Below, in pieces: positions 29,100 to 42,389 of a stretch of 58,919 nucleotides of DNA. The DNA lies in contig NW_022985175.1 of the NCBI RefSeq assembly GCF_010093535.1, positions 1,202,926 to 1,261,844 of the forward strand, in the 5' to 3' direction. The translations under genes and the position numbers were made by a program. Within the stretch, counting starts at the first letter, position 1. Each line of letters opens with the position of its first letter. The notes below the pieces were generated by a model. It was not told the DNA's origin and made no database searches. It saw only the letters and a program-made list of their open reading frames with translations. This stretch comes from Lindgomyces ingoldianus. Taxonomy: Eukaryota > Ascomycota > Dothideomycetes > Pleosporales > Lindgomycetaceae.

Positions 29100-29550
29100 T
29101 CTTTTTAATAAAGAAGTTAAATATAACATATTAGCAGTAATTACAGTAGGATAAGGGGCAGGACACAGCCTAACAACTACCTTTACGTACAAAGGATGGC
29201 CTAGACTAGCCCTTATAGACAGCAGATGCACCTTTACTATAATAGATAAAGATTAGGTAGATAAATAAGGCATACTATTCTAAATAAAGAAAAACTTGTT
29301 TAAGGTAACTCTTACTAACACATTATTAATTAAATATAGCAGAGGATAAATTAACCTAGAAACCTATAAAAAGGACTTTAAGACCCCTAATATAAAAGAC
29401 TAGAGGTCTATAAATATACTCTAGCTAAAAGGCAAATACAATGTAATTCTAGGCTACAACTAGCTTAGAACCTATAATCCTGCAATTAACTAGAAAACTA
29501 TAACTATAAAGACTCTTAACAACTATGCACACATAACCTAGTTAGCATGC
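29100..29550 (+). pseudogene. Aspartic protease relic of element D
   Basis: The active-site block appears as LALIDSRCTFTIIDKD at about 29205-29252, where the family has D-S/T-G. The glycine codon is changed to arginine and several stops follow. The adjoining KGKYNVILGYN block is also recognisable. Confidence 0.75.
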
Positions 29551-29829
29551 TATAATAACTGTTACCTAGTCTATAAATAAGTAAAACAGAGTAGCAGTTA
29601 CTACTCTAAGAAAAGAAAACTCTAGAAATTTCCTTACTAAGAGCTAAAAGCCTAGGTAATAAAAATAATAAAAAAAAACTTAAAGAAGTCTCTTATAAGA
29701 AGATTAAAACTAATAAAGATGTAGAATAAATTAGCATTATCTAAACCTAAGAAGAAGGCTGCATCCTGCCTAAGTATAAAAATTATAAGGACATGTTTAA
29801 GACACTAGAGAATTTAGAAGAACTACTAC

Positions 29830-31150
29830 TACACTAACCTTAAGATCACGCTATTAACCTAATAAAAGACTATAATTTAAAAACCTACAAGCTCTGTCCC
29901 TTAACAAGGGCACAGAAGGAAGCCTTACAGGAGTATGTTAATAAAATGTTAGCATAAGGCTACATTTAGAAAAGCTATAGCCTAGTAGCGTTAGCTATAG
30001 TTTTTGTAAAAAAGAAAGGAGAAAAAAATCTAAGTATGTTAAGATTATAGAACTCTAAATAATAACATAGTCTAAAATTAGTTTCCTCTACTAATTATAT
30101 AAAACATTATAAACTAATTAAAAGAAACCTAGTACTTTACAAAGTTTAACATATAAGACAGATTTAACAAAATAAAAATATAGAAAGAAAATAAGTAGCT
30201 TATAGTGTTTAAGACTTTATAGGGACTTTATAAACTACTAGTAATGCTGTTTAGCCTAATAAATGCCTTAGCAATGTTCTAGCAGATTATTAATATAGCT
30301 CTTAACCTATACCTTAATGTTTTTGCCCTAGTTTATCTAGATAACGTCCTTATCTATTTAAAAGACACTCTAGAAGACCACGTATAAAAAGTACAAAAAG
30401 TCTTAGAGCAGCTTAGGAAGTACAGACTCCACCTACAGCTCTCTAAATGCAAATTCTATGTCACTAAAACAAAATACTTAGAATTTATAATTAATAAAAA
30501 AGAAATAAAGATTAACCTAGCTAAAATATAAAAGGTACTTAAGTAGCTAGAACTTATAATAGTTAAGAAAGTAAAAGAATTTCTAGGATTATTAGGCTAC
30601 ATTAAATAAATAATTAAAGACTACTTAAAAATTACTATACTATTAACAAACACTACAACTAAGGAATAAGTAATAGCAAAGTTTGTCTAGACCCTAGAAA
30701 TAAATAAAGCATTTATAACACTAAAATAAGCTATAACAGCTAAGCTAGTGCTAAAAATGTACAACCTATAGTTAGATACTAAGATCTACACAGATGCATC
30801 TCTAGGAGCCAGCAGAGCCACCCTCTACTAGAAACAGGAGGATAAGAAATAGCACCTAGTTGCATACTACTCTGCTAAGTTCTTAGGACCTAAAGCAAAT
30901 TATAGCATACCTAACAAAGAACTAAAAGCAATATTAAACACTATAAGAATATAGGCTACAGAACTACATAAGATAGTAAAACTCTTTAACATTATAACAG
31001 ACTATATAAATTTAGTCACATTTCTAATAGTAAAAAAACTCTTGCTAATGCACATAAAATAAGTAATAGAGCTTGCTTAGTTTAACTGCACTATTAAGCA
31101 TGTTCTAGGAACACAGAACTAGCAGGCTAACGCTCTTAGCTAAAGACTAG
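29830..31150 (+). pseudogene. Reverse transcriptase and RNase H relic of element D
   Basis: RT start is recognisable as LCPLTRAQKEALQEYVNKML near 29890-29950. The YxDD box reads VYLDNVLIY at 30331-30357, with the second Asp changed to Asn. The RNase H start TDASLGASRATLY lies near 30789-30830. Multiple stops and at least one apparent frame break occur between 30040 and 30340. Confidence 0.85.
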
Positions 31151-32260
31151 ACTACTTTAATAAAGAAAAAGAAAAAACTAAAAAGTTTACACTCTTTAAA
31201 AAAACTAATAAAAGATAGATTTATAATAGGCCTTAACCTATAAAAGAATTCTACATGCTTACAGCTAGTAAGCAGAGATAGAAGAATCTAATCTAAGAAT
31301 ACTATAAATCTCTAATGTTTAGACATCTAAGAATTAGCACCCTCTAGAAAAAGCTAAAGGCTGCTATACTACAACAAATACTAAAAGTAAAGCAACTGTG
31401 CACAGAGGTGCTTAGAGAGTGCAACACCTGCAACAGGAACAACTTGCAGAGGCATAAGGCCTATAGGTACCTACAACTAATTAAAGCACTAAAGCTACTA
31501 TCAACAATAATTATAATAGACTTTATTATAGAATTACCCCTGTCTAAAGAACTAGGGACAGACAGGATGTGCAACATAATTATAGTAGCTCTAGATAAAA
31601 CTACTAAGTATTTACATACCTAGCCCTTAAAAAAAATAATAACAGCTAAAGAATTTATTTATAAATTAAAATAAAACATTATATTAGTGCACAGATGCCT
31701 TAAAATTATTATTTTAGACTAAGATAAGCTGTTTGCTAGCAGTTTCTAGAAAGCAGCAATATAGCACCTTAGTATAACGCACAAGCTATTAACAGCCTAC
31801 TACCTGCAGACAGACAGACAGACTAAAAGAGTAAACATAGAAGTAAAGAAATATCTAAAGAAGTACATTTCCTATACTTAGAATAATTAGGCAGTATAGC
31901 TCTTAATAGCATAGTTAGCTATTAACAACGTAGAGTTAGCTACAATAAAAGAAACACTATACAGAGCTAATTTTAGGTATAACCCCTACTTTGTGTTACA
32001 CAGAAATTAACTTATAGACCTACAAAAGTTAATAAATTAGCTAACAGACTTATGTTAGATACATAAAAGGTTAGCTATAGAAGCTAAATCTAGTAGAGAA
32101 ATAATAAAGAAGTACACAAACAAATTATAACAGCTAGGACTAGAAATCTGCCTAGAAAACTATGTGTACCTTAACACAAAGAACCTTAAAATACCTAGAC
32201 CTTTTAAAAAGCTAGCAGAAAAAAAATAGGACCTTATAAAGTCTTATAAACCTAGTAAAA
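31150..32260 (+). pseudogene. Integrase relic of element D
   Basis: The zinc-binding end (RECNTCNRNNLQRHK, 31411-31455) and catalytic core (IIDFIIELPLSKELGTDRM, 31513-31570, then IIVALDKTTKYLHT) are readable in one frame. The 31408-31623 stretch happens to be stop-free. The second Asp region (LDQDKLF) and the QTDRQTKR region follow with stops. Confidence 0.85.
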
Positions 32261-32559
32261 TAACTGTAAGCTTAAGCTTCTCCTACACATAAAAATCTAC
32301 CTATAGTTCTACATCTTTAAATTAAAAAAAGCACTAAAAGAAATTCCTTTATCTATATAAAAATAAAAGGATAAAGAAACAGAATATAAAGTTAAACACA
32401 TTATAGGTAATTAAAAAAACTAGAAAAATTTTTTAGTAAAATAAAAAAGGTAGCTTACTAGCAAAAACACATAGAAACTAGCTAAGAATTTATAAAACGC
32501 GCAGCAGTTAGTATAAAAGTACCTTTAAGCTTGTCTAAAAAAAACTAGCTAGGTAATAA

Positions 32560-33090
32560 GGCACTTATATTAAAAGAAACAGCTATGTTATTACTAGATA
32601 GCAGCAGCCTTTAAAGATAAGTCTTAGCTAATAAAGGCTAAGAAGGAGAGTAGCCTTTTACTTTAGCTTTAAAAGCTTCTATCTTGTTTAGAAAAGAAAA
32701 GTCCCTCTTTAGGTACTTTATATAATAGGCCTCTAACAGATCTAATAACTTTTAGATATAATTTTATCTAAAATGCTTCTTATCTATTACTTTTAGCATC
32801 TCCTCCTACAAGCAAAGCTGCTTCTAGTCCTAAGCCTGCTGTTCTTTTAGTAGAAGGCGCTTACAGGCTAGCTGCTCCTCTAGTAGGGCACACTTCTAAG
32901 CCTTTACAATAGAGGCCTTCTAGAGAAGCGCCTTCTTCTCTTTCTCTAAGCAGTTCTAGGCAGCATTAGAGATAAAAGCATTATACTTACTATGCTTTTT
33001 TACACACTTAACGCAGTTGTCTAAAGACAGCGTTAATACACATAATAACTCTAAGAACTAGCAAGCGCTATAAGGCCTTATTTTTGTCTA
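32560..33090 (-). pseudogene. Antisense coiled-coil ORF relic at the 3' end of element D
   Basis: On the minus strand, ignoring stops at former glutamine or tryptophan codons, one frame reads as a charged helical protein: CVKCVKKHSKYNAF, then CLEKEKKALL, CALLEEQLACKRLLLKEQQA and EEMLKVIDKKHF. The CxxC start plus a long Lys/Glu/Gln/Leu helix suggests a small accessory ORF encoded opposite to gag-pol. Function unknown. Confidence 0.5.
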
Positions 33091-33280
33091 GTAAAGAGAA
33101 TTAAAACAAAAAGCAACATAAAGATAATAAGATAAACAAGACTAACAAGCTATTTAGTATAAAAAAAATAAATGTTAAGGACGCCTTCTAGCAGGTAGAC
33201 GCGCACTTTATAAACAAACTCTTACTAACACAGTTGTGTGAGCAGAGCGGCAAGGACACCGCTAGGGAGAGGGGGCAGCG

Positions 33281-33884
33281 TGTTACGGTCTACAGTTAGA
33301 CCAGCGTAACCCCACCAGCAGTGCTCCACAATCTAGCTGGACTGGGACAGGGCTTGCTTAAAGACTAGTTAGAGGACACAGAGGCAGCGCACCTGCCTAA
33401 AATTATAGAAGAATGCGTTGTCTAATAGGGAGACAGGCTGCGAATTTAGGGAGCTTAAGGGAGCTTAAGAGAGCCTGCAGGAGTCTCCTTAGCAAGCTCC
33501 TATAAACTCCCGCTAGCTCCCCTTAGCGCCCTAGCACATGTATATAGTTCCTACATTAAACAACCTTTAGAAGGTGTGTTTAATGTTTAGTTTATTCTTT
33601 ACATAGACTAAGTAGCATTTAGCTTTTTAAAAAGCTGTAATACTATTTATATATCTTGCACTATATATACCTCTAACCCTGTTTATTAGGACTGTTTAAC
33701 CCTAGCCTCCCTACTGCTGCACATAGGGCAAACCACGATCTGGTCACCCTAAACCATCCTCTATTAGCCCAATAGCCTGTACGTAGGACTGTACACCCTA
33801 CCGGATTGGCCCCTACCACCCGTCCTACTTCCCCCCTAGGAATTAAAGCAGACCCGAGTGCTTCTTGAAGCAAGAATTGTAACA
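33281..33884 (+). repeat. 3' LTR of gypsy element D (604 bp)
   Basis: Begins tgttacgg directly after a purine-rich tract (gctagggagagggggcagcg) and ends gtaaca. It is followed by taaat, the presumed target duplication, and then LINE coding sequence. Confidence 0.92.
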
Positions 33885-34767
33885 TAAATATAGCACTCTA
33901 GGTAGATATAGTAAGCCTACTAAGAGACTTTATGTTTTAGCAGGCCTAGAGCTAGGTTTTCTATATATATAGGCTTAATAAGAGTTTTAGGTCAAGCTAT
34001 AGGCCTAGAAGATAGATAGATAGTAAAGGCTTTGTTTTATAGCCTTATATCTAAATGTAAGCTTACATGTTGTGTTTGTTGTAGGCTTTTAAGAAGTAGA
34101 TAAGTAAGTATTTATCTAGGGCAAATTTAGCACCGTGTTTTCATGCCTAGTCTTCACATCTTTAGTGTATTACTTCTAGCGTGCGGCAGTTAGCTTCTGT
34201 AGAGTCTAACTATATAAGAATGTTTTTATTGTTAATAAAGCTACCTGCAGATACGTTGCGTTTATGTAGCAGAGGTAGGAGAGTGCTAATAAAGAATAGA
34301 AGCAATATAGAAGACAGCGTTAAGGCTTGTAGAATTCCTCTATTTACTACTATTTATAGGCTAGTATAGTTTCTAAGGACTATGTAGGTAGTACGGTTAC
34401 TAGTAAAGGAATAGATAAATAGTACTATCTATTCTAGAATGCCCTTTGCTTAGAGGTTGTATAGTAGCCTAGGATATAATACGTTATCAAACGCCCTAGC
34501 AATATCTAGGCAGAAGAGTGTAGCTACTTTCTTCTTCTTGTAGTGCTATATTATCTTAACTTATTCTATAAGTAGCTCTATTGCTAATAGCGTAGACTGT
34601 TAGAGGCGTGCACCTATCTAGCTATCTAGCAGTAGGTTCTCTGCCTTAGCTAGTATAGACAGTTAGTTTACTATAATCTTTTCTAGCGCTTTACCTATTG
34701 TGTTAAGCAACGCAATTAGGCGGTATACTTTAGGTATATTATATAGCAGCTTTTATAGCTTACACAG
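33885..34767 (-). pseudogene. Tad-like LINE reverse transcriptase fragment
   Basis: On the minus strand the frame reads as a non-LTR retrotransposon RT: YRLIALLNTIGKALEKII (about 34710-34650), then ATLFCLDIARAFDNVLYPRL (34530-34470), NRGILQALTLSSILLLFFIS, the FxDD box as FINNKNIL (about 34240-34215), HGAKFALDKYLLIYF (about 34138-34095) and SLSRLTISTQSAIF at the left break. Several stops derive from Q and W codons. It is interrupted on the left by gypsy element D and on the right by gypsy element A, beyond which the reading frame continues at 45660. Confidence 0.85.
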
Positions 34768-35085
34768 TGTCACGATTGTGCACGAGTAAGGTTATAGAGC
34801 TTCACGGAGGTCTAGTTTAATTACTACGTGAGGTATTATAGTAGGTATAAGACGTTGTGTAAGGAACAGGAAGGTTTAGAAGAAAATTAGTAATTAAATA
34901 CTTAGCTTAGAAGTCTAAGCACTTTAGGTATAAATTAAGCCTGTTCTAGGTTTAGTTAGTGTTAAAGCAGTTTATACTTAAGTTTATGTCTATGTTATGT
35001 TATGTTTATGTTAGACGTACACTAATAATACTCTAGTACACGTCTAATACAGTTATGTCTAGGATCTAGGGAGGATACTGTAACA
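34768..35085 (-). repeat. 3' LTR of gypsy copy A
   Basis: 318 bp, from tgtcacgattgtgcac to gatactgtaaca. A pyrimidine run follows at 35089-35097, the reverse complement of the polypurine tract. The outer (left) end is less mutated than the inner end. Confidence 0.93.
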
Positions 35086-38000
35086 GTACCCCCCCCCTTA
35101 TTAAGAAGGGAATCCTTTACATTAGTAGTTCTAGCATTAGGTTGTTTTTATTAGGGTACAGGTTTAGTTTAGATAGGTATTAGGTGTAGAATTAGGTTAC
35201 TATAGAGTTCTTTTATAAGGCTTTTGCAGGTTTCTACAACAGTTTATTATATCTAGTCTATTTTATAAGGTATTTATAGATATGTTTTTTCTTGTTAAAC
35301 TAAATTTATTTAACATCTTCTATAATATATTCTAGTTTGTTGTTTATAATAACAGGTTTAGGTAGCAAGTTTAGCTGTCTAGGTAGATAGTTAGATTTAG
35401 AAGCTGCTTAGCGCAGTAATAATACGTGGAACACAGGGTGTATCTTTATGCTGTTAGGTAGGATTAATTAGTAAGCATATAATAAGACTATATAGGCTAC
35501 TATAAAAGGGCTAAGGTTTTTTTAATTAAGTTTCTTTAATTATTAGTTTATTTAGATATTTCTAGCGTCTAGCTAGACCTTCTTGCTAGCTGCATACATA
35601 GGGGCAGGAGTTTAGAATTAGTTTATGTACTCTTATTAAAAAGCTTAAGCCTATGTAAGCTTTTTATAAACATATTTAAATATATTTTAAATCTTATTAA
35701 TAAGTCTGTTTACATTTATTACTTATATAGATTAATAAGTTAGTTAAAGGGTATTTAAAAGTAGTTTAAATTCTATTTAAAAGTAGTATCTATAGTTTGC
35801 TAAAAACAAGGATACTTGTGTTAATTTAAATATTATGTTATTAGCTTTAAACTATGCTATAGCTAACTATTTTACCTAGTTATCTTACTAGTAGTTTATG
35901 TACACTTATAGGACTTATTTTATTACAGCATTTATATTCTTAGTCTAGCTGTTAGTCTCTAGGTAAAAAGCTATAGATAGATAGAGGATAATTTAGAGCT
36001 ATTTATAGAGTTTGTCCTAGAAGGCTAAGATAAACTGCGTACCTCTATCTAATATAATTATGTTAGGCAGGCTATAGTAAACTTATACATATTAGTAGAA
36101 TAACTAGGCTATATTAGAGGTAGTTATAAAAGAACATAGTATTAAGTGTTAATACTTAGTTAAGTAATTAACAACTACTATAATATTTATATACCCTTTA
36201 AATAGAAGTAGGTTTATAATAAAATTAATTAATATATCTTTCTAAGCTTATTTAGAGATTAGGAGTAGTTTAAGTAGGCTATTATACTTTTTTTAAAAAG
36301 CTTTTACTTTATAGTAAGTATAGCAACATAATATATATTAGCGTACAGTATAGAACATGCGGGGCTAGTAGTACTCTCTCTGTAGTAGGTCAAGAGTCTT
36401 TCCTCTGCCTAGGTGTCTTTTAATAGGCAAGTTATGTATAATTTAGAGTAGTTTAATTCTTAGTTTATTAAAATTAAAAATTATAAGTTAGTTATAGTAA
36501 TATAGCTTACTATTTTAGTTTTTATAGTTAGCTAGTGTTACCTTTTTTAACTAACTAGTGCTATTTTAAAGTAGGTCTAAAGTTTCTTAAATAAATTTAT
36601 TATTTAAATACTTATTAGTAATAATTTAATTAATTATCTAATCTATTTTATTTAAGTTAAAGTCTAAAAATAGCTTAAGTTAAAGTAGAGTTTAGTGTTA
36701 AGCCTTTTACACTTTTTTTTAAGTAGGGACATTTTAAGATTACTTTATAAAAGTATCTAGTTTCTCTCTATTTTAACTAAGATAATAAGTAATTTTAAAA
36801 TTAAAATAAAATAAGTATTTAAACTAATAAGCTTATTAGTAGCTAAGTTATTTTATAGTTATAAAGTACTGTAAGTTCTTATAGTTAGATAGAACCTATA
36901 TTAGATGTGCTATACTTTTTAGTTTAGGTTGCTATTATTTAAAGCAGTGTACTATAGCAAGTAATTTTTTATTATAGATTTTATAATTACCTTCTACAAG
37001 ACTTATTCTTTTTAAGAAGTATGTAATAGGCCTAATAGTCCTATCTAGCTTAGTCTAGAAAAGAACTCCTGCTACTACATAGTCTAAGGCATTAGCTTCT
37101 ACAAGTATTAGTAGTTTAAAGTTAAAGTAGTAGAGTATTAAAGCTTTAGTAAAGGCTTTCTTTAGCTAGTTAAAGAACTATTAGTAATTTAAGTTAAAGT
37201 TAAATTAAATCTTTTTCTTAGTAAGTGTAATTATAGGGCTTACTTACTATAAAAAGTTGTTAATAAATTATTAGTAAAAGTTAGTAAATTTTATAAAGGC
37301 TTAAATATCTTTTATATCTTTTAAGTATTACTAATCTAGCATAGTCTAAACTTTAATAGGGTCTATTTAAATGCTATCTATAAAGATTACATATCTTAAA
37401 TACATAACCTTTAATTAGTAGAACTTACATTTGTCTATGTTAAGTTACAGACCTGCTTCTTTTATAGCCTTTAGCACTAAGCGTACATGCTGTTTGTGCT
37501 CTAAAAAGCTATTACTATAAATTAGAATATTATTAATATACATAGTGCAGAACACATCTAGGTAGGGTTAGAGTAAGTTATTTACAAAATGTTAAAAAGT
37601 ACTAGGCGTGTTAGCTAAGCTAAAGGGCATTACTAAGTACTTAAATAGTTTATATTAGGTCTAAAACACTATTAGCTACTTATTACCCTTTACTATTCTT
37701 AGCTTATTAAAGGCAGTAATAATATCTAACTTTATAAAATACTTTACTTTACTTAGTTAGCTTAAAGTTTCTTATAAAAAAAGAATTAAGTATTAGTTTT
37801 TAATAGTAATAGTGTTTAGTTTTTAGTAGTTAACATAGAATTAAAGCCTACTTCTAGGTTTTTTTATAAATAGTATAAGTAACACTACTAGTAAAAAGCT
37901 AGCTTAAATAAACTTTTTTTTTAAGTTCTTATTAAAGTATTTTTAAAGCACTTTTAATTTATTTAGCAACATTTTATATAGTAGTCTATAACTAGGTTGT

Positions 38001-38881
38001 TTACTAAGCTTAAAAGTTATTTAGTAATTATATAAACATTATATTAAAAGCTTATTAGACTTATCTTAAAAAAAGATATACAATAAGTTGTAGTAGTCTT
38101 AAAAGACTATTATTTTTAAGTTAGTATGTTTTTAAAAAGCTAAAGCTTAGTCTATATTAGAAATTATAACTGCATAGATTTTATAATCTAGTTATTAAGC
38201 TAGGGTTATAAATAGAGTAAGTTTTATGTAGCAGATGTCTATCTACTATTTAAGTCCTAGTTTATGTCTAAATTAGGTAAGTAAAAATTCTTTAAAGGCT
38301 TTTTCTTCTTTAGGTTTAAGTAGTTATTAAATTATTTTACATAGCTTATTTTAGTAAAAGGCCTAGCTTATTAGCCTTACTTAAGTAGTTCTTTTTTAAG
38401 TTATTAAAAAGTAAGTTTAGAAACCTTCTATATTAAGTGCTACTTAAGTGTTATTTAGGTGTAAGCATAAGCATATATCTTAGTATTAAAAAGAGTTAAA
38501 GTTTAGGACTTACTTTTAGTAATTAAAAGTAACTTTATGCTAATATAGCTATAGTTGTCTTAGAATTAGGTTATAACATCTTGTGTTTATTATATAGAGC
38601 TTAATTTACTCTTTATAGTGTTAGTAAGTAATTATAATAGTTATAGTATAAAAGATAAAACCTTTTTTAAGTTGTTTTCTATTAAATTTAGTTAGGTAAA
38701 TTATTTAAGTAAGTAGTGTTAATTAGAGATTTAGTTTACGCGCTAGTTCTTTATTAATATAACCTATGCTGTTTACTTCTAAGTTAATAAAAGCTTATAT
38801 TAGGGCTAATATAGTTTCTTATTATAAATATATAAGAATATTAACTTAGTACTTTTAGTTATTAGTAAGGGACTTAGCTTA

Positions 38882-39996
38882 ACGTACCTAACAGGTTGGC
38901 CGGCCACTTTTGCCAAGCCCCCACCAAACTCTACCTATCTACATAATGCCTTAACAACAACACTAGATTAAATCTTCTAAAGAACGTTAGATATAGCTTG
39001 CTCTTTAGGCTTTTAAATAAGACTTAAAACTCTCCTTACAACGCGCTGCAGCTATCTATAATGTCTCTTACACAACACTAAGCAATTAACGCGCTAGACA
39101 GCCTTTACAAGCAGAATGCTAGTCTAAATTAAGGAATCTAACTAAGCTTAAAAAAAAGGTAGTTGTTAAGTACATACTTAAGCTTATTACGCGCAGATTT
39201 CCCCCTAGGCTTACAGCTGTAGCTAATATAGCTAATTCCTTGCCTGCAGAGCGCAATCTAGGCCAGGTTAGCTTAAACTAGACTAGTATGTAGGTTAAGC
39301 ACTGCCCTAAGTTTATAATAAAGTTTAATTATAAGTATAATTATAAGAGAGCGCTTTATAAGGATCTAGAGGTTATCTAGAGCTAGTTTCGCCTAGTAGC
39401 TAACATAAAAGCTAAGTACAGTATCTAAGATAAAGACAGGTATAACTTTAACAAGTTAGGCTTTATAATAAGCTAGATATTAACTAGAGCAGTTGTTACA
39501 GCTTTAGAGAGACAAGGACAGCTAAAGGCAATATAGTAAAGCAATAGAGAGTAGACAACAGTTATCTAGGGCATTAACACAACAGAGTAGGCTATAAGAT
39601 TACAGAGCTTTAAGCAGCAAATAAGGCTACTACATAATGTAGATTGCATAAAAGGAAGCAGATTTAGGCAGAAGAGACTTTAATAGTTAAGGATAGGGCT
39701 TGTCTAACTGCTCTAAAGGAGTTTAGAGCGCGTAGTAATAGGAAGAAGCTAAAGACGCAGGTGCGCGCTAAAGAAGGTAAGCTAAGTTAAAGGCAATGCA
39801 GGTAGTGCAATTAGACTAGGCATAACTTACGTACGTGTAAGCAAGTAGTAGAAGTAGACTCTAAATAATATCTTGTGTTGTATTACTCTATATAGGGCTA
39901 AAGTGGGCTGTTTTACAAGAGAATGGGGTGGTTTTAGTGGGGGCTTGGCAAAAGTGGCCGGCCAACCCGTGTGGCCGGCCAACCCGTTAGGTACGT
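38882..39996 (+). mobile_element. Fot1/pogo-like DNA transposon, internally deleted, inside gypsy copy A
   Basis: 1,115 bp flanked by TA on both sides (38880-38881, 39997-39998). Terminal inverted repeats start acgtacctaac and contain ggttggccggccacttttgc and aagcccccac (38882-38924 and about 39937-39996). A plus-strand frame carries a decayed pogo-type transposase N-terminal half (for example RALYKDLEVIQ, FRLVANIKAKYSIQDKDRYN and FNKLGF, about 39350-39465, where the family has FDExGF). A C-terminal basic tail follows (RQKRL region, near 39665). The DDE catalytic core between them is missing, so it is non-autonomous. Confidence 0.85.
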
Positions 39997-40293
39997 TATA
40001 AGTTAGCAGAGATCTAGTGTTAAATTAGTCCTAAAAGGTAACTTAGCCCTAGGATAAGCCTTTTTACAGGCTCCTACTGCTATAGCTGCAGCTATGTTAA
40101 GAGTAGCAAAAAGAATTAGAGCTTAAATATAAGTTAAAGCCTTTATAAAAATAAAATTAAAATAGTAAAAATTTTTAATAAGTGCTAGCAGCGCTACTTG
40201 CGCAGACTTAAGAAAGAGAAATAAAGCAGTTTTAAAAAATATAACTATACTTACTACACTTAAAGTATTAACTTTTTTTTTTATAATCTTTAC

Positions 40294-40573
40294 TGTCTGT
40301 ACGCAGCAGCAGCGTCGCGGCCTGGATACGAACGATCGCGCACGAGCAGGATCACGTATTAATGTTACATAATGCTTGTGCGCGAACCTCTGTGCGCAAA
40401 CATCTAGATATCCCCCTTTTCCTCTGTATAAAGAAAAGACAAGAGTAATAGAACTAGAAACATATTACCCTTACCTTACCTACTTTATACACTATGCACA
40501 CTGTACACTACTTTTACTCTTGCTACTTAAGTGCTTATACTATAAGCAGCTAGCTATTAGAGCCTATTTAACA
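40294..40573 (+). repeat. 5' LTR of the copia element
   Basis: 280 bp, tgtctgtacgc to tatttaaca. It differs from the 3' LTR mainly by transitions. Confidence 0.93.
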
Positions 40574-40739
40574 CTAATTAGTAGTTAATTTAATTAACTA
40601 TAAATTAGTAAGAGTAATAATAAAGTACTTATACTTTATAAAGTACTTTATTTTATTACCTATCTCTTAAAAAGAGTAACAGTAGAGTACTTACACTTTA
40701 TAAAGTACTTTGTTTAGTTACTTATCTTTTAGGATAGTA

Positions 40740-40975
40740 GATTAATTCTTTGCATTATACAGCAAGCTTTACTACTGTATAAAGTAAAAAGAAGATAGTG
40801 TAAGACGCACACTAAAGCTACTAAAGCTGCATAACCTAGTAGCTAGACAATAGCATATTAATTTTTTACATTGCACAGTAAGCTCTGCTACTATACAAAG
40901 TAAAAAGAAGATAGTGTAAGGCGCACACTAAAGCTATTAAAGCTGCACAACTTAGCAGCTAGATAATAGCAGTAC
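40740..40975 (+). repeat. Tandem duplication of about 115 bp in the copia leader
   Basis: Two adjacent copies (about 40743-40858 and 40862-40974) share the order gtataaagtaaaaagaagat, agtgtaag, gcgcacactaaagct and agctagacaatagca, with a few transitions between them. Confidence 0.85.
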
Positions 40976-42389
40976 CTGTGTAATCTACTAGAAAAGTAAT
41001 TAACTATACTATTATAATAAAATCCTACTAGCAACTAATAACTTTATGTAATAATAAGAAAAATAAGAAACAATTTCTATTATATAAACAACTTATAAAG
41101 GACATAGGGATATTAGAGGTAACACTACAGAATAAGACTAGCCTAGAGTACTAAAATAATAAGATTAACATGTTAAAGGCTTTAATAAGCCTACAGACTT
41201 AATTATATATAAGTTATATAATTACTAATCTACATATAACAACTTAGAAGGGCGCTACTCTTTTAAGTGTGTATATAAAAGATTTTAAAAGATAGACACT
41301 ATAAGACTTCTTAGCACTTAGCTACATGTTTAAAAGAAAGCTTATATAAGTGCTAAAGGACAAGAGAATTACACTACAGCTAGGCACTAAAGGTACCTAA
41401 GCCTAGAAGCTGTATAATATAGCATAAGAGAAAGTAATTACACTAGAAAGGCTTTATACATAACCTTTATTACTATATAAGGCTCTGCATAGAAGTAGAC
41501 TAAATATAATGCTGCTATTAACACTAAACATACTAGCATTACCTGCTTCTACACTTTAGCTAGCACTACACTAATTACTGTACAAACAATACATGCCACC
41601 CTACCTAACGCCTGCCCCACACCCTTAATCGTACACACCACCGCCTGCAGTAGTGTATGCACCACTAATACCACCTGCACAATCTATACCACATCACAAC
41701 CTGTACAAACTTCCACCCTAGAGGGAAACTGCTAAAGAAAAACTTCTAGTAAACAAAATTATATAATTCTAAAAAGCATAAAAGAAGAATAATAACTACA
41801 TAAGTTAACTATATAACACTTTTATAAATAAAATAAGGATCTTTATTAATCTATGTTAACAGCTAAATATCTAGGAAACTTAGTATATAGACATCTTTCT
41901 AGATATCCTAGAAGGTTAGGCAAATATGCACTATATGCATAATATAGGCCCTAGAAATAACTAGAAGCATTTATATAACACTTTAAGCATTATAATAAAA
42001 AATTTTGCGCAAAGAGAAAAGAAAAAACTGCAGAAAGTAAAGTTCTATATAAAAAGTAAAACTATTTTAGCAGAGAAGCAACTTATTAAGTTTAACAGCA
42101 AAAGAATTAAACTTACACATAATATAGTAGTTCTTACTTAGAAAGAATAAGTAAGCTACCTTTATATAATTAACCTAAAAGATAAAAATGCTGCATAACA
42201 ATATATTAAGTAATATGTAAAAAAGGTATACATTGCATTTATGTGTTAACTAAAGGTAGCATTTAACCTTTTTATTACTGCACAAACTATAAACTCTTTA
42301 CACAATAACATTAACACACTTAACACACAAATCTAATAGCAGATAGACAATAGTAAGTGTAGTCTTACCTTCCTACTATTATAGCTTAA

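Larger units (their letters stand above)
26233..33884 (+). mobile_element. RIP-mutated Ty3/gypsy LTR retrotransposon (element D)
   Basis: Complete except for the 5' edge hidden in the gap. The LTRs share about 500 visible bases (26233-26738 and 33380-33884); the 3' LTR spans 33281-33884 and has tgttac/gtaaca ends. Internal order in one strand is Gag, protease, reverse transcriptase, RNase H, integrase, as in Ty3/gypsy. Nearly every CAA, CAG or TGG codon is now a stop, the signature of C-to-T change at CpA on both strands. It sits inside the Tad-like LINE; the right flank taaat (33885-33889) is one half of the expected target duplication. Confidence 0.9.
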
